Assembly: GCF_020447265.1 (NCBI RefSeq)
Contig: NZ_JAJADR010000001.1
Coordinates: 1,240,001 to 1,304,000 of the forward strand
Direction of reading: 5' to 3'
Length of the DNA: 64,000 nt
Origin: Hymenobacter lucidus
GTDB lineage: Bacteria; Bacteroidota; Bacteroidia; Cytophagales; Hymenobacteraceae
Position 1 is the first letter of the stretch; every line of letters begins with the position of its first letter. The translations under genes were made by a program, and so were the position numbers. Positions 48,190-57,214 of this stretch are shown one piece after another. The notes beneath the pieces are model-generated. The model was not told where the DNA came from. It did no database searches and saw only the letters and a list, made by a program, of their open reading frames with translations.

Positions 48190-49134
48190 ATGCCGCTGCT
48201 TTATCGTCCGGAGGTTCAAAAGCTTGCCACGCTCAGCGGCCACCACGACTGCGTGTACGCCCTGGCCGGCCTGCCCGACGAGCCAACCGTCTATTCGGCC
48301 GGCTCCGATGGATTTGTGGTGGCCTGGAACACCGACGAGCCCGCACGGGATGGGGAGTTGGTGGCCCGAGTCGAAAACTCGGTGTATGCCCTGCGCTACC
48401 TGCCCGGCCGGAATCTGCTGCTGATTGGCCACAACTTTCAGGGGTTGCAGGTTATCGATTTGACGGCCAAGAAGCTGGTGCACGCCACCGCATTGCCGCC
48501 GGTAGCCATCTTCGATATTGCGTATTCTGAGGTGCAGCAGCGCATTTACGTGGCAATGGGCGACGGTACGCTGGCCGTGCTCCACAGCCACGATTTCCAG
48601 CTGCTGCAGCTGCTGCGCCTCTCCGAAAAAAGCCTGCGCTGCCTGAGCCTGCACGAGGAGCGCCGGGAGCTGGCCGTGGGCAGCAGTGATACGCTGATTC
48701 GGGTGCTGGATGCGGCCACGCTGGCGGTGAAATACACCCTGGAGGGCTCTACCAACTCGGTGTTTACGGCCGCCTACTCGCCCGATGGCCGCTGGCTGCT
48801 CACGGCCGGCCGCGACGCCCACCTGCGCATCTGGGACGCGGCCAACGACTACCGGGAGCACCAGAGCATTGTGGCCCACCTGTTTGCCATCAACAGCCTT
48901 GCGTACAGCGCCGACGGGCAGTTTTTTGCCACCTGCAGCATGGATAAATCCATCAAGCTTTGGGAGGCGGAAAGCTTTCGGCTGCTGCGCGTGCTGGACA
49001 AGGCGCGGCACGCCGGCCACGGCACTTCGGTAAACAAGTTATTTTGGTCAGGACCACGGAATCGGCTAGTTTCGTGTAGCGACGACCGAAGTCTTGCCGT
49101 GTGGGAGCTGCACGTCGCCCCCAATGCCTTATGA
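48190..49134 (+). CDS. WD40 repeat protein
   Basis: A 314-residue cytoplasmic beta-propeller made of seven WD40-like repeats, for instance LATLSGHHDCVYALAGLPDE, GSDGFVVAWNTDEPA, GRDAHLRIWDAANDY, CSMDKSIKLWEAESF and CSDDRSLAVWELH. No enzymatic domain and no signal peptide, so it is probably a scaffold. Its stop overlaps the ATG of the DivIVA-like gene (ATGA), so the two proteins are made together and may act in the same complex. Confidence 0.9.
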   Translation: MPLLYRPEVQKLATLSGHHDCVYALAGLPDEPTVYSAGSDGFVVAWNTDEPARDGELVARVENSVYALRYLPGRNLLLIGHNFQGLQVIDLTAKKLVHATALPPVAIFDIAYSEVQQRIYVAMGDGTLAVLHSHDFQLLQLLRLSEKSLRCLSLHEERRELAVGSSDTLIRVLDAATLAVKYTLEGSTNSVFTAAYSPDGRWLLTAGRDAHLRIWDAANDYREHQSIVAHLFAINSLAYSADGQFFATCSMDKSIKLWEAESFRLLRVLDKARHAGHGTSVNKLFWSGPRNRLVSCSDDRSLAVWELHVAPNAL

Positions 49135-50147
49135 AAATTACCGCCCTCGATATCCGGCAGAAGACCTTTGAAAAAGCTTTTCGGGGCCTCAACAAAGAAG
49201 AAGTAGAAGCATTTCTGGTGACCCTCTCGCAGCAGTGGGAACGGATGGGCGACGAAAGCCGCGAGCTGCGCCTCAAGCTGGAGCACGCCACCCAGGAAGT
49301 AAGCAAGATGCGGGAAGTGGAAACGTCGCTCTACCGCACCCTGAAAACGGCCGAAGACACCGGCAACAGCATTACCGAGCAGGCCCAGCGCGACGCCGAG
49401 CTGCGCGTGCGCGAGGCTCAGCTCAAGGCCGAGCAGCTGCTGGCCGATGCCCGCCAGAAAGCCCGCCAAGTGGTAGACGACGCCTACAAGCAGGCCGAGA
49501 AAACCGTGGCCGAAATGAAAACCGAAGTAAACGGCCTCGGCCAGGAGTGCCAGCGCCTCGAAAACCAACTCGAAGGCCTCGTACGCGACTTGCAGCGCCT
49601 GGCCAACGACACCCTCGACAAGGTGGAAAAAGTAAAGGCCTTGCCCAAAACCTCAGCAGCAGCCATCCTTTCGCGGGCGGCAAGCGTAAAGGTGAGCAGA
49701 CCTGATTCCTCACCTGAAACCGATACCGCCATGTACGTAGGCTCTGCTTCCACTTCTTCCGTAGCCGCCGTAGCGGGGGCCACCGCTGCCACCGTAGGCG
49801 GTAGTGCTTTTGCGGCACCTGCTGCGCGCCCCATTGGTCCGCAGCCGGGCAGCTACAACCCCAAGCCGGGCCAGCAGCCCGACCCCGGTGCCCCGGCCCA
49901 AACGCCTGGCCCCGATATCGAGCCCAACCGCCTGCCCAACGAAAACCCCGGCCACGTCGATCCGTCGCGTATCTACAACCCCGAGCCGGCCCGCGTGCCC
50001 GAGCCCGACGCGCCCCGCATCGAGCCTACCGCCCCCGATATTCAGCCCATCGGGCCCGGCCATCCCGAAATTGCGCCGCCTTCCACCAACCCACACCCTG
50101 GAATGACGGCCGCCCCGGCTGAAAAGTCGTTTTTCGACGAAATCTAG
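49131..50147 (+). CDS. DivIVA domain-containing protein
   Basis: A 338-residue protein. The N-terminal DivIVA domain (ITALDIRQKTFEKAFRGLNKEEVEAFL, residues 3-29) is followed by a coiled coil to about residue 170 (VREAQLKAEQLLADARQKARQ) and a Pro/Ala-rich disordered tail (ARPIGPQPGSY, IEPNRLPNENPGHVDPSRIY). DivIVA proteins bind curved or septal membrane and recruit partners. The GTG/ATG choice is firm: the domain begins at the ATG at 49131, which overlaps the WD40 stop by four bases. Proline-rich tails of this kind are common in Bacteroidota members. Confidence 0.88.
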   Translation: MKITALDIRQKTFEKAFRGLNKEEVEAFLVTLSQQWERMGDESRELRLKLEHATQEVSKMREVETSLYRTLKTAEDTGNSITEQAQRDAELRVREAQLKAEQLLADARQKARQVVDDAYKQAEKTVAEMKTEVNGLGQECQRLENQLEGLVRDLQRLANDTLDKVEKVKALPKTSAAAILSRAASVKVSRPDSSPETDTAMYVGSASTSSVAAVAGATAATVGGSAFAAPAARPIGPQPGSYNPKPGQQPDPGAPAQTPGPDIEPNRLPNENPGHVDPSRIYNPEPARVPEPDAPRIEPTAPDIQPIGPGHPEIAPPSTNPHPGMTAAPAEKSFFDEI

Positions 50148-50382
50148 ACCACAGATTCGCTACGCCGAACTCCGTTTTTAGCGGATTTTTCGGATTAGCC
50201 GGATTTTGTAGCCGATTACCAGCAAAGCCTGCCTTTCGGGGTGGCTTTGCTTTTTTATGTAACTCAGCGGAGCCTGTAGCAGGCCGGCCAGCCGTTTCAG
50301 CCCGGCTTTAAATAGGTATACTTGCCGGCAGTAAGTGAGGCTGGTAAATAGCCTCCTCAATGGTACCCGGCAGAACGGCAGA

Positions 50383-50414
50383 TTCACAATTTCACCATCT
50401 CACAATTTCACCAC
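50383..50414 (+). repeat. Octamer-run repeat before folB
   Basis: Four 8-base units (ttcacaat, ttcaccat, ctcacaat, ttcaccac) directly before the ATG, so they also form the translation initiation region. The preceding stretch 50148-50382 shows only a near-consensus TATACTTG at about 50318. Confidence 0.65.
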
Positions 50415-50786
50415 ATGGGCCAGGTTGCACTCGAAGGAATGGAGTTTTTTGCGTTTCACGGCTATTTCGACGAGGAGCAGAAAATCGGGAATAAGTATAG
50501 CATAGACCTGTATGTGGAAACCGACCTGCACGATGCCGCCTCCTCTGACAACCTGGACGAGACGGTGAACTACGTGGTGCTCTACCGCATAGTGGCCGAC
50601 GAAATGAAGATTCAGGCGCGGCTGCTGGAACACGTCGGCCACCGCATCCTCGACGGGGTGATGCAGGCGTTTCCGCAGGTGAAATCGGTGAAGGTGGCAG
50701 TATCGAAATACAACCCGCCGTTTGGCGGTATTTGCCACCGGTCGAAGGTGACGCTCAAGCGCAAGCGGGCCAAAGTGCAGCCGTAA
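50415..50786 (+). CDS. folB: Dihydroneopterin aldolase
   Basis: A 123-residue FolB: VALEGMEFFAFHGYFDEEQKIG has the active-site Glu and the GYFDEE-type motif, and LLEHVGHRILDGVMQAFPQVK and KYNPPFGGICHRSKVTLKRKR follow. It cleaves dihydroneopterin to hydroxymethyl-dihydropterin and glycolaldehyde in folate synthesis, downstream of FolE (20259). Complete; followed by a terminator. Confidence 0.93.
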   Translation: MGQVALEGMEFFAFHGYFDEEQKIGNKYSIDLYVETDLHDAASSDNLDETVNYVVLYRIVADEMKIQARLLEHVGHRILDGVMQAFPQVKSVKVAVSKYNPPFGGICHRSKVTLKRKRAKVQP

Positions 50787-50808
50787 TCAGCTGGCTTTGT
50801 GTCTTTAG

Positions 50809-50834
50809 AAAACCCGGTTTACCAGCTGGGTTTT
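50809..50834 (+). terminator. Terminator after folB
   Basis: AAAACCC (50809-50815) pairs with GGGTTTT (50828-50834), 12-base loop, then TT. 23 bases after the stop. Confidence 0.65.
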
Positions 50835-50852
50835 TTCTTTATTAGATGGTCG

Positions 50853-50926
50853 TACGAAATAAATCGTAGATAAAATTTGCTTCTACGATTGACTTCGTAT
50901 ATGTTTGATGTACGAAGTATTTCGTA
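50853..50926 (+). promoter_or_regulatory. Promoter with three TACGA-N6-TCGTA operators (BlaI-family gene)
   Basis: Promoter: TTTG (50876-50879), 20 bases, TATGTTTG (50900-50907), the best match to the Bacteroidota consensus in the window. Operators: 50853-50868 upstream of -33, 50884-50899 inside the spacer, and 50911-50926 over the start site. Each is TACGA-N6-TCGTA. The layout fits repression by the BlaI/MecI-type protein encoded 22 bases downstream, which dimerises on palindromic DNA. Confidence 0.75.
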
Positions 50927-50947
50927 TCAAATCAGAAGCACCCCGTT

Positions 50948-51370
50948 ATGAGTAAAGCACCTATTGCCAAACCCACCGAATCGGAACTCGAAATCCTGCA
51001 AGTGCTCTGGCAGCACGGCCCGACTACCGTCCGGTTCGTGAACGATGAGCTGAGCCAGAAGCGCGAAGTGGGCTACACCACCACGCTGAAACTGCTGCAG
51101 CTCATGCTCGACAAAGGCCTCGTGCTGCGCGACGACGACAGCCGCACCCACGTGTACCGCGCCGCCGTGCGCCAGGAAGAAACTCAGGGCATGCTGCTCG
51201 ACCGGTTTGTGGAAGCGGCCTTTGGCGGCTCGGCCATGAAGCTGGTAATGCAGGCTCTCGGCAACCGCCGCACATCCAAAGAAGAGCTGCGCCAGATCCG
51301 GACGCTGCTCAACGAAATCGAAAACGACAAACCCGCAACTGAGAAAGGAGGCCCCGATGAGCTGGCTTGA
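50948..51370 (+). CDS. BlaI/MecI/CopY family transcriptional repressor
   Basis: A 140-residue winged-helix repressor. N-terminal DNA-binding part TESELEILQVLWQHGPTTVRFVNDELS (residues 9-35) and HTH/wing VGYTTTLKLLQLMLDKGLVLRDDDSRTHVY; C-terminal dimer region LLDRFVEAAFGGSAMKLVMQAL. Family members bind as dimers and are cut by a partner M56 protease when a signal arrives. The stop overlaps the next gene by 14 bases. Three TACGA-N6-TCGTA sites lie in its promoter. Confidence 0.93.
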   Translation: MSKAPIAKPTESELEILQVLWQHGPTTVRFVNDELSQKREVGYTTTLKLLQLMLDKGLVLRDDDSRTHVYRAAVRQEETQGMLLDRFVEAAFGGSAMKLVMQALGNRRTSKEELRQIRTLLNEIENDKPATEKGGPDELA

Positions 51371-53987
51371 GAATACCTTGTCGCCGGAGTTGATCCGGGC
51401 CGTGGGCTGGACTATCGTGCATTCGCTCTGGCAGGGCGCCGTGGTAGGCTTGGCGTTGGTGGGGCTGTTGCTGGTGCTGCGCTGGCACTCGGCTCAGGTG
51501 CGCTACAACGTGGCCGGCCTGGCCCTGGCAACGCTGCTGGGGCTCACGCTGGTCACGTTTGGGCGGCACTATGCCCTGGCCCTGGCCGACTTGGCACCCG
51601 TGGGGGCTACTACATCCAACGCTGCTACTGCCACCGCACAGGCTGGCTCGCTGAATTTCCTTCAATCTTCCGCTACCACGGCTGCTGTTGGTGAACAGCC
51701 GGCTTCCCTACTGGAAATCGGCCGGCTGTATTTCGATCAGCATTTGCCCCTGATTGTGGCGCTCTGGTTTCTGGGCTTGCTGGCCATGACGCTGCGCATG
51801 CTGGGCGGTCTGGCCTACGTGCAGCGTCTGCGCCACTACCGTGTCGAGCCCCTTTCGGAGCAGTGGAATGAGCGCCTGAAGGCCCTGGCCGACCGTGCCG
51901 GCCTGCAGCGCACCGTGACCCTGCTGGAGTCGGCGCTGGTGAAAGCGCCCTTGGTGGCCGGCCATCTGAAGCCCGTGATTCTGCTGCCGCTGGGCACGGT
52001 GCTGGGTTTGAGCCAAGCGCAGCTGGAAGCCATTCTGGCCCACGAGCTGGCTCACATTGCCCGCCGCGACTACCTAATGAACATTCTGCAGTCGGTGGCC
52101 GAAATCCTGTTTTTCTATCATCCGGCCGTGTGGTTTATTACGGCCTGCCTGCGTACCGAGCGCGAAAACTGCTGCGACGACGAAGCCACCGCTATTTGTG
52201 GCGACCCAATGACGCTGGCCAAAGCCCTGGCGGCGCTGGCTGAAATGGGCCAGGACGTGTACCCGGCGCCCCAATTAGCCCTCTCGGCCGTGGGCCCCGA
52301 CGGCTCGCTGCTGGGCCGCATCCGGCGCTTGGTGCAGCGCCGCGCTGCGCCTACTTTCTCGGAAGGCTTCATGGCTGCGCTGGTCGTTATCGGTGGTATG
52401 GCTTTGATCGGGCTGACCACGGTGGTTTCGATGGCGGGCCCCAAGCCGTGGCCGGAGAAGGCCCGTTACTTCGTGGGCGCCGTATTCGGACCCGAGAAAA
52501 GCATCTGGGCTAATAGTTTGCCCTCATCTTTCCAGGTAGCTACGCCGCCCGCTGATGCTGCCACTTCGACTGCCGCGCTGATGGGCGACGATGATGATGA
52601 CAAGAAGAAGCGCAAGAATAAATCGAAGGATAAGGACGACAAGCACACGGTTATCGTGCGCGATGCGCAGGGCGGCGAAACCCTGCGCCCGGGCCGCGAC
52701 GGGGGCACCGTAGTAGTGAAGCGCGACAAGAAAGGCCGCGTGACGGAACTGTACGTTGATGGGCAGCGCATTGATATGGAGCAGCAGGCCAAAGCCAAGC
52801 CCAAGGGCAGCAGCACGGAGGTTATCCGGCTAGCCCCAAACAGTAGTGCCAAGCGCCGCTCCAGCTCCAACTCGAATTTTAACTTCGACTTTGATGGCCG
52901 CAACTACGGCATGTCGGCCCGCGACCAGGAAGAGCTGAACCGCTCGATGCGGCAGCTGCAGCTGGATCTGGACCGGAATCAGGAAGGAATTCAGCGGGCC
53001 AAGCGTGCCTACGTGTACAGCGGCGGCAATGGGGTGGAGGTGCGCACCAAGTCCGGCACCGTGCTCATCAACAGCGACAAAATCACCCAGAAAGCTCTGC
53101 TTAGTGCCGAACGCTCGTTGCGCGAAGCTGAGCGCACGGCTACCGACGAAGCCACCCGCGCCGAGATTCGCCAGGAACTGGAGCGCATTGAAGAACGCCG
53201 CGACGAACTGCACGACCGGCAAGAAGAAGCCCGCAACCGCAGCCTGGAAGCCAGCCAGGTCGAGCGGGAGCAGGCCCAGCTAGAGCGCGAACGGGCGCAG
53301 CTAGACCGGGAACGGGCTCAGATGGAGCGCGAAAAGGCCCGGGTTGAGCGCGAAAAAGTACGTGCCGAACGGGAAGAGCGCATCCGCAAAAACGAGGATG
53401 TCATCATCTCGGAGCTGCTAAAAGACAAGCTCATCAAGGACAAAAAATACTTCCAGCTGGTGCTGAGTGCCAACGAAATGGTGGTGGACGGGCAAAAGCA
53501 GCCGGCCGCCGTGGCCGCCAAATACCGTAAGCTGTATGAGGAAGGCTCGGGCCGCACGATAGGCGCCAACAGCTCAATGGTAATCAGCAACGCGGGCGGC
53601 AATACCAACCGCATTTACAACAGCCACAGCAACGACAGCGGCAATGAGCCCCTGCCGCCGCTGCCACCGGATGCCCCTGGTCCGCCCCGTGCCCCCCGGG
53701 CGCCCCGGGTACCTCGCGTCAGCAGCCTAGCCCCGTTGGCGCCGCTGCCGCCCACACCACCCAAGGCTCCGCGTAACGTGAAGGTGAACTCGGTGGCCTT
53801 GGGCGACCAGCTCCGCAAAGACGGCCTGATCGAGCCCAATGCCCGCTCGTACCAGCTGCAGCTTAATGCCTCGGGTATGATGGTGAACGGGCAGAAGCAG
53901 CCGGAAGAAACGGCAAAGCGCTACCGGGACCTGCTAGGTAAAAACGACGGCAAAAGCTTCAACATGAATGTTGTCGTCAACGAATAG
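51357..53987 (+). CDS. M56 family metallopeptidase (BlaR1-like membrane protease) with novel C-terminal region
   Basis: An 876-residue integral membrane protease. The N-terminus has four membrane helices; the zinc site HELAH is at 229-233 (ILAHELAHIARRDYLMN), with the following NCCDDEATAIC as the third-ligand region. A TM near residue 340 leads to a long exported C-terminus. It is not the penicillin-binding sensor domain of BlaR1/MecR1. It has a DDDDDKKKRK patch, an extended ERE/QLERERAQL coiled coil (about 620-685) and two copies of a 45-residue unit with VVDGQKQP (685-728) and MVNGQKQP (815-863), separated by a Pro-rich segment. So the signal sensed is probably not beta-lactam. It is translated with BlaI (14-base overlap). 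Confidence 0.88.
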   Translation: MSWLENTLSPELIRAVGWTIVHSLWQGAVVGLALVGLLLVLRWHSAQVRYNVAGLALATLLGLTLVTFGRHYALALADLAPVGATTSNAATATAQAGSLNFLQSSATTAAVGEQPASLLEIGRLYFDQHLPLIVALWFLGLLAMTLRMLGGLAYVQRLRHYRVEPLSEQWNERLKALADRAGLQRTVTLLESALVKAPLVAGHLKPVILLPLGTVLGLSQAQLEAILAHELAHIARRDYLMNILQSVAEILFFYHPAVWFITACLRTERENCCDDEATAICGDPMTLAKALAALAEMGQDVYPAPQLALSAVGPDGSLLGRIRRLVQRRAAPTFSEGFMAALVVIGGMALIGLTTVVSMAGPKPWPEKARYFVGAVFGPEKSIWANSLPSSFQVATPPADAATSTAALMGDDDDDKKKRKNKSKDKDDKHTVIVRDAQGGETLRPGRDGGTVVVKRDKKGRVTELYVDGQRIDMEQQAKAKPKGSSTEVIRLAPNSSAKRRSSSNSNFNFDFDGRNYGMSARDQEELNRSMRQLQLDLDRNQEGIQRAKRAYVYSGGNGVEVRTKSGTVLINSDKITQKALLSAERSLREAERTATDEATRAEIRQELERIEERRDELHDRQEEARNRSLEASQVEREQAQLERERAQLDRERAQMEREKARVEREKVRAEREERIRKNEDVIISELLKDKLIKDKKYFQLVLSANEMVVDGQKQPAAVAAKYRKLYEEGSGRTIGANSSMVISNAGGNTNRIYNSHSNDSGNEPLPPLPPDAPGPPRAPRAPRVPRVSSLAPLAPLPPTPPKAPRNVKVNSVALGDQLRKDGLIEPNARSYQLQLNASGMMVNGQKQPEETAKRYRDLLGKNDGKSFNMNVVVNE

Positions 53988-53998
53988 CTACTGTGCTG

Positions 53999-54027
53999 AA
54001 AAAGGCCTGCCGCTGGCAGGCCTTTTT
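53999..54027 (+). terminator. Terminator after the M56 gene
   Basis: AAAAAGGCCTGCC (53999-54011), loop gct, then the complement (54015-54027) and a T run. It starts 11 bases after the stop. Confidence 0.93.
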
Positions 54028-54116
54028 TTTGTGCGCTCCGGTCGGGGCTTTGAGCAACCATTAGGCATCGGCTATCATCTATTCACCTGCTTTCCCACTT
54101 ACTTCTCCCTGCGCTT

Positions 54117-56681
54117 ATGTTGGCACGTGTACTTCTCAGTTGTTTTTTAGGGTTGCTCACGTGCACCGCCGTTGCCCAGACCGAGGCACCCGATGCCAAG
54201 GTGCCGGCCCCCAAAAAGCAGCTGCAGGCCCAGCGCATCACCGAGGCCATTAAGCTCGACGGGCAACTCGACGAGGCCGCGTGGCAGCAGGCTGCCATTG
54301 CTACCGACTTCATTCAGAACCGGCCCAACCCCGGGCCACCCGAAAAGCACAAAACCGAGGTGCGCGTGCTCTACGACGATGCCAACCTCTACATCGGGGC
54401 CGTGATGCACGACGTATCGGCCGACTCGATTATGCGGGAGTTGACGCCGCGTGACGACTTTGGTAACACCGATTTCATTGGCATCTTTCTCGATACGTAC
54501 CAGGACAAGCTCAACGGCTACGGCTTTTTCGTGACCACCGGCGGCGTGCAGATGGACTGCCGCTACTCGCCGGCCGGGGGTGAGGATTTCAACTGGAATG
54601 CCGTCTGGGACTCGCGCACCAGCGTGAAAGGCACCGACTGGTACGCCGAAATGCGGATTCCGTACTCGGCCATCCGCTTTAGCCAAACATCCGAGCAGGT
54701 GTGGGGCCTCAACTTTATGCGCCAGCGCAAGCGCGACAACCAAGCCTTTTTCTGGAATGAGGTGAAGCCTGCCGTGGATGGCTTCGTGAACCAGTGGGGC
54801 CGGCTCGAAGGCCTGCGCGACATCAAGCCGCCGCTGCGCCTCTCGCTCACGCCCTACATTTCGGGCTACATCAACCACAACCCCGTAGCCGAGGACGGCA
54901 CGCGCCGGACCACCACGAGCTTCAACGGCGGGGCCGACGTGAAATGGGGTATCAACGAAAGCTTCACGCTGGACGCCACGCTGGTGCCCGACTTCGGACA
55001 GGTGCAGAGCGACAACCAGGTATTGAACCTGTCGCCTTTTGAGGTGCAGTTCAACGAGAACCGGCAGTTTTTCACCGAAGGCACCGAGCTGTTCAACAAG
55101 GGCAACCTGTTTTACTCACGGCGCGTGGGAGCCACGCCCATCGGCTTCTACAACGTGGAAGCCGGCGACAACGAGAAGATCCTCAAAAACCCGCAGGAAA
55201 CCCGGCTGCTGAACGCTACGAAGGTGTCGGGGCGCACGAAAAACGGCCTGGGTATTGGTGTGTTCAATGCCGTGAGCAACGACGTGTACGCCACCATTCG
55301 CAATGAGGAAACCGGCCAGGAGCGCCAGGAACTGACCCAGCCCTTCAGCAACTACAACATTGCGGTGCTCGACCAGAGCCTGAAAAACAACTCTTACGTC
55401 TCGCTCATCAACACCAACGTGACGCGCTTCGGCCGCACCTACGACGCCAACGTAACGGGTGGCCTGTTCCGGTTTGCCAACAAGAAAAACTCCTACGCTG
55501 TGGATGGCCGGGTGGTGTACTCGCACCGCCGCGGCAACGTGTTTCATAAGCAGGAGCAGATTGATGACCAGGACGGCTTCAAGTACCAGGTGGGCGTGAG
55601 CAAAATCAGTGGCAACTTCACCTGGGGCATTAATCAGGGCATCGAGTCGGACTCCTACAACCCCAACGACCTGGGCATTCTGTTCGGCAACAACAATATT
55701 TCCCAAGGTATTTATGGCAACTACAACCGCTACAAGCCCTTCTGGAAGGTCAACAATCTGTACACCTACTTCGGCATCGACCAGTCGCTGCTCTATAAGC
55801 CCACGCTCTACCAGAAAACCAACCTCTACGGCGGGGCTAATACCACCTTTACCAAGAACTTCCTGACCATCGGGTTCAACTTCGACGTGAACCCGATAAA
55901 CCGCGACTATTTTGAGCCCCGCACCAGTCCGCTGGGCAAGTACTACGTGCGGGTGCCCGCCAACGGCAACTTCGGCGCTTTCCTCTCCACCGACTACCGC
56001 AAAAAGCTGGCCCTCGACCTGAACGCCGGCATCCGGGAATACGCGAAGGAAGACCGGTTTGAGCGGCCTCGCCGGCTGGGCATCGGGTTTGGCGTGTCGC
56101 CGCGCTACCGCGTCAACAACAAGCTCAACTTCCGTTACACCCTCGACTGGAGCACCAACCGCAACCAGATTGGCTACGTGAATCCATCGAGCGGCGACAA
56201 TGGCAGCCTGGCCGATAAATACCCCGAGGACGCGGCTATTCTGGACGAGTTTCCGAAGGCCGTGCTGCTGGGCCGCCGCCGCGTGGTTACGGTGTCCAAC
56301 GTGCTGCAGGCCGCTTACACCTTCACCAACCGCATGTCGCTCACGGTGCGTACCCGCCACTACACCAGCACCGTGCGCTACCTCGACTTTGCCCGCCTGA
56401 GCCCCGCCGGCAATGAAACCCCGGTGGACTACACCCGCAACCGCGACAATACCTTCAACGCCTTTAACGTGGACGCGGTGTACTCGTGGTGGTTTGCGCC
56501 CGGCTCCCAGATCAGCGTGGTCTGGAAAAATGCTGGGGCCACGTTCCTGCAGGCCAATGAAGCCACGCCGCTGTATTTCGACAACCTGAACAACACCATC
56601 AATACGCCCCACAACAACTCGGTGTCGGTGAAAATCCTCTATTACCTCGATTACCTGGCCATCCGGCCCCGCCGGGCGTAG
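54117..56681 (+). CDS. DUF5916 outer-membrane protein with CBM9-like N-terminal domain
   Basis: An 854-residue exported protein. Signal peptide 1-21. The N-terminal CBM9-like domain (about 40-230) begins ITEAIKLDGQLDEAAWQQA and includes VLYDDANLYIGAVMHD, FIGIFLDTYQDKLNGYGF. A large beta barrel (about 240-854, DUF5916) follows and ends LAIRPRRA. These are probably outer-membrane proteins; the substrate is unknown. Typical length. Preceded by the terminator of the M56 gene. Confidence 0.9.
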   Translation: MLARVLLSCFLGLLTCTAVAQTEAPDAKVPAPKKQLQAQRITEAIKLDGQLDEAAWQQAAIATDFIQNRPNPGPPEKHKTEVRVLYDDANLYIGAVMHDVSADSIMRELTPRDDFGNTDFIGIFLDTYQDKLNGYGFFVTTGGVQMDCRYSPAGGEDFNWNAVWDSRTSVKGTDWYAEMRIPYSAIRFSQTSEQVWGLNFMRQRKRDNQAFFWNEVKPAVDGFVNQWGRLEGLRDIKPPLRLSLTPYISGYINHNPVAEDGTRRTTTSFNGGADVKWGINESFTLDATLVPDFGQVQSDNQVLNLSPFEVQFNENRQFFTEGTELFNKGNLFYSRRVGATPIGFYNVEAGDNEKILKNPQETRLLNATKVSGRTKNGLGIGVFNAVSNDVYATIRNEETGQERQELTQPFSNYNIAVLDQSLKNNSYVSLINTNVTRFGRTYDANVTGGLFRFANKKNSYAVDGRVVYSHRRGNVFHKQEQIDDQDGFKYQVGVSKISGNFTWGINQGIESDSYNPNDLGILFGNNNISQGIYGNYNRYKPFWKVNNLYTYFGIDQSLLYKPTLYQKTNLYGGANTTFTKNFLTIGFNFDVNPINRDYFEPRTSPLGKYYVRVPANGNFGAFLSTDYRKKLALDLNAGIREYAKEDRFERPRRLGIGFGVSPRYRVNNKLNFRYTLDWSTNRNQIGYVNPSSGDNGSLADKYPEDAAILDEFPKAVLLGRRRVVTVSNVLQAAYTFTNRMSLTVRTRHYTSTVRYLDFARLSPAGNETPVDYTRNRDNTFNAFNVDAVYSWWFAPGSQISVVWKNAGATFLQANEATPLYFDNLNNTINTPHNNSVSVKILYYLDYLAIRPRRA

Positions 56682-56730
56682 CCCGTGCAACACCCGGCGT
56701 AAGCAACGCACTGCTCACTTAATTTCAACC

Positions 56731-57123
56731 ATGCATCTGGGTTCCATTGCCTTGCTGGTGCGCGACTACGACGAAGCTCTGGCGTATTACGTGGGTGTGC
56801 TGGGCTTCCATCTGCTGGAAGATACCGACCTGGGTCAGGATAAGCGCTGGGTGCGCGTGGCACCCGCTGCCGCTGCCGAAACCGGCCTGCTGCTGGCCCG
56901 GGCCGTAACGCTGGCTCAGCAAGCCGCCGTAGGCAACCAGAGTGGCGGCCGGGTATTCCTGTTTCTGCACACCGAGAGTTTCCAGGCTGATTATACCCGT
57001 CTCAAGGCCCGCGGCGTGCGGTTTCTGGAGGAGCCCCGGCGGGAAAGCTACGGCCACGTCGTCGTGTTTGCCGACCTCTACGGCAACCGGTGGGATTTGC
57101 TGGAACAGCCGCAGCCCTTATAA
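56731..57123 (+). CDS. VOC family protein (glyoxalase/bleomycin-resistance-like)
   Basis: A 130-residue vicinal-oxygen-chelate protein with two beta-alpha-beta-beta-beta modules. Possible metal residues are in MHLGSIALLVRDYDEALAYY (His2) and YGHVVVFADLYGNRWDLLEQ (His and Glu of the second module). The family is very diverse, and the substrate cannot be inferred. It is convergent with the four-helix membrane protein gene. Confidence 0.9.
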   Translation: MHLGSIALLVRDYDEALAYYVGVLGFHLLEDTDLGQDKRWVRVAPAAAAETGLLLARAVTLAQQAAVGNQSGGRVFLFLHTESFQADYTRLKARGVRFLEEPRRESYGHVVVFADLYGNRWDLLEQPQPL

Positions 57124-57214
57124 ACTCAGCTGCCCGGCCCATGGGAAACCGAAATTCTGAGCCTGTAAGGGCTGCTGGACAAGGCACAAAGGCGGCCGGC
57201 GGGCGGATGGGCGG

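Noticed and set aside
51357..53987. Beta-lactam resistance sensor BlaR1/MecR1
   Set aside because: The penicillin-binding C-terminal domain is absent and there is no beta-lactamase or mecA gene next to it.
55116..56711. A 531-codon open frame on the minus strand opposite the DUF5916 gene
   Set aside because: It mirrors the codon pattern of the real gene and has no motif or promoter.
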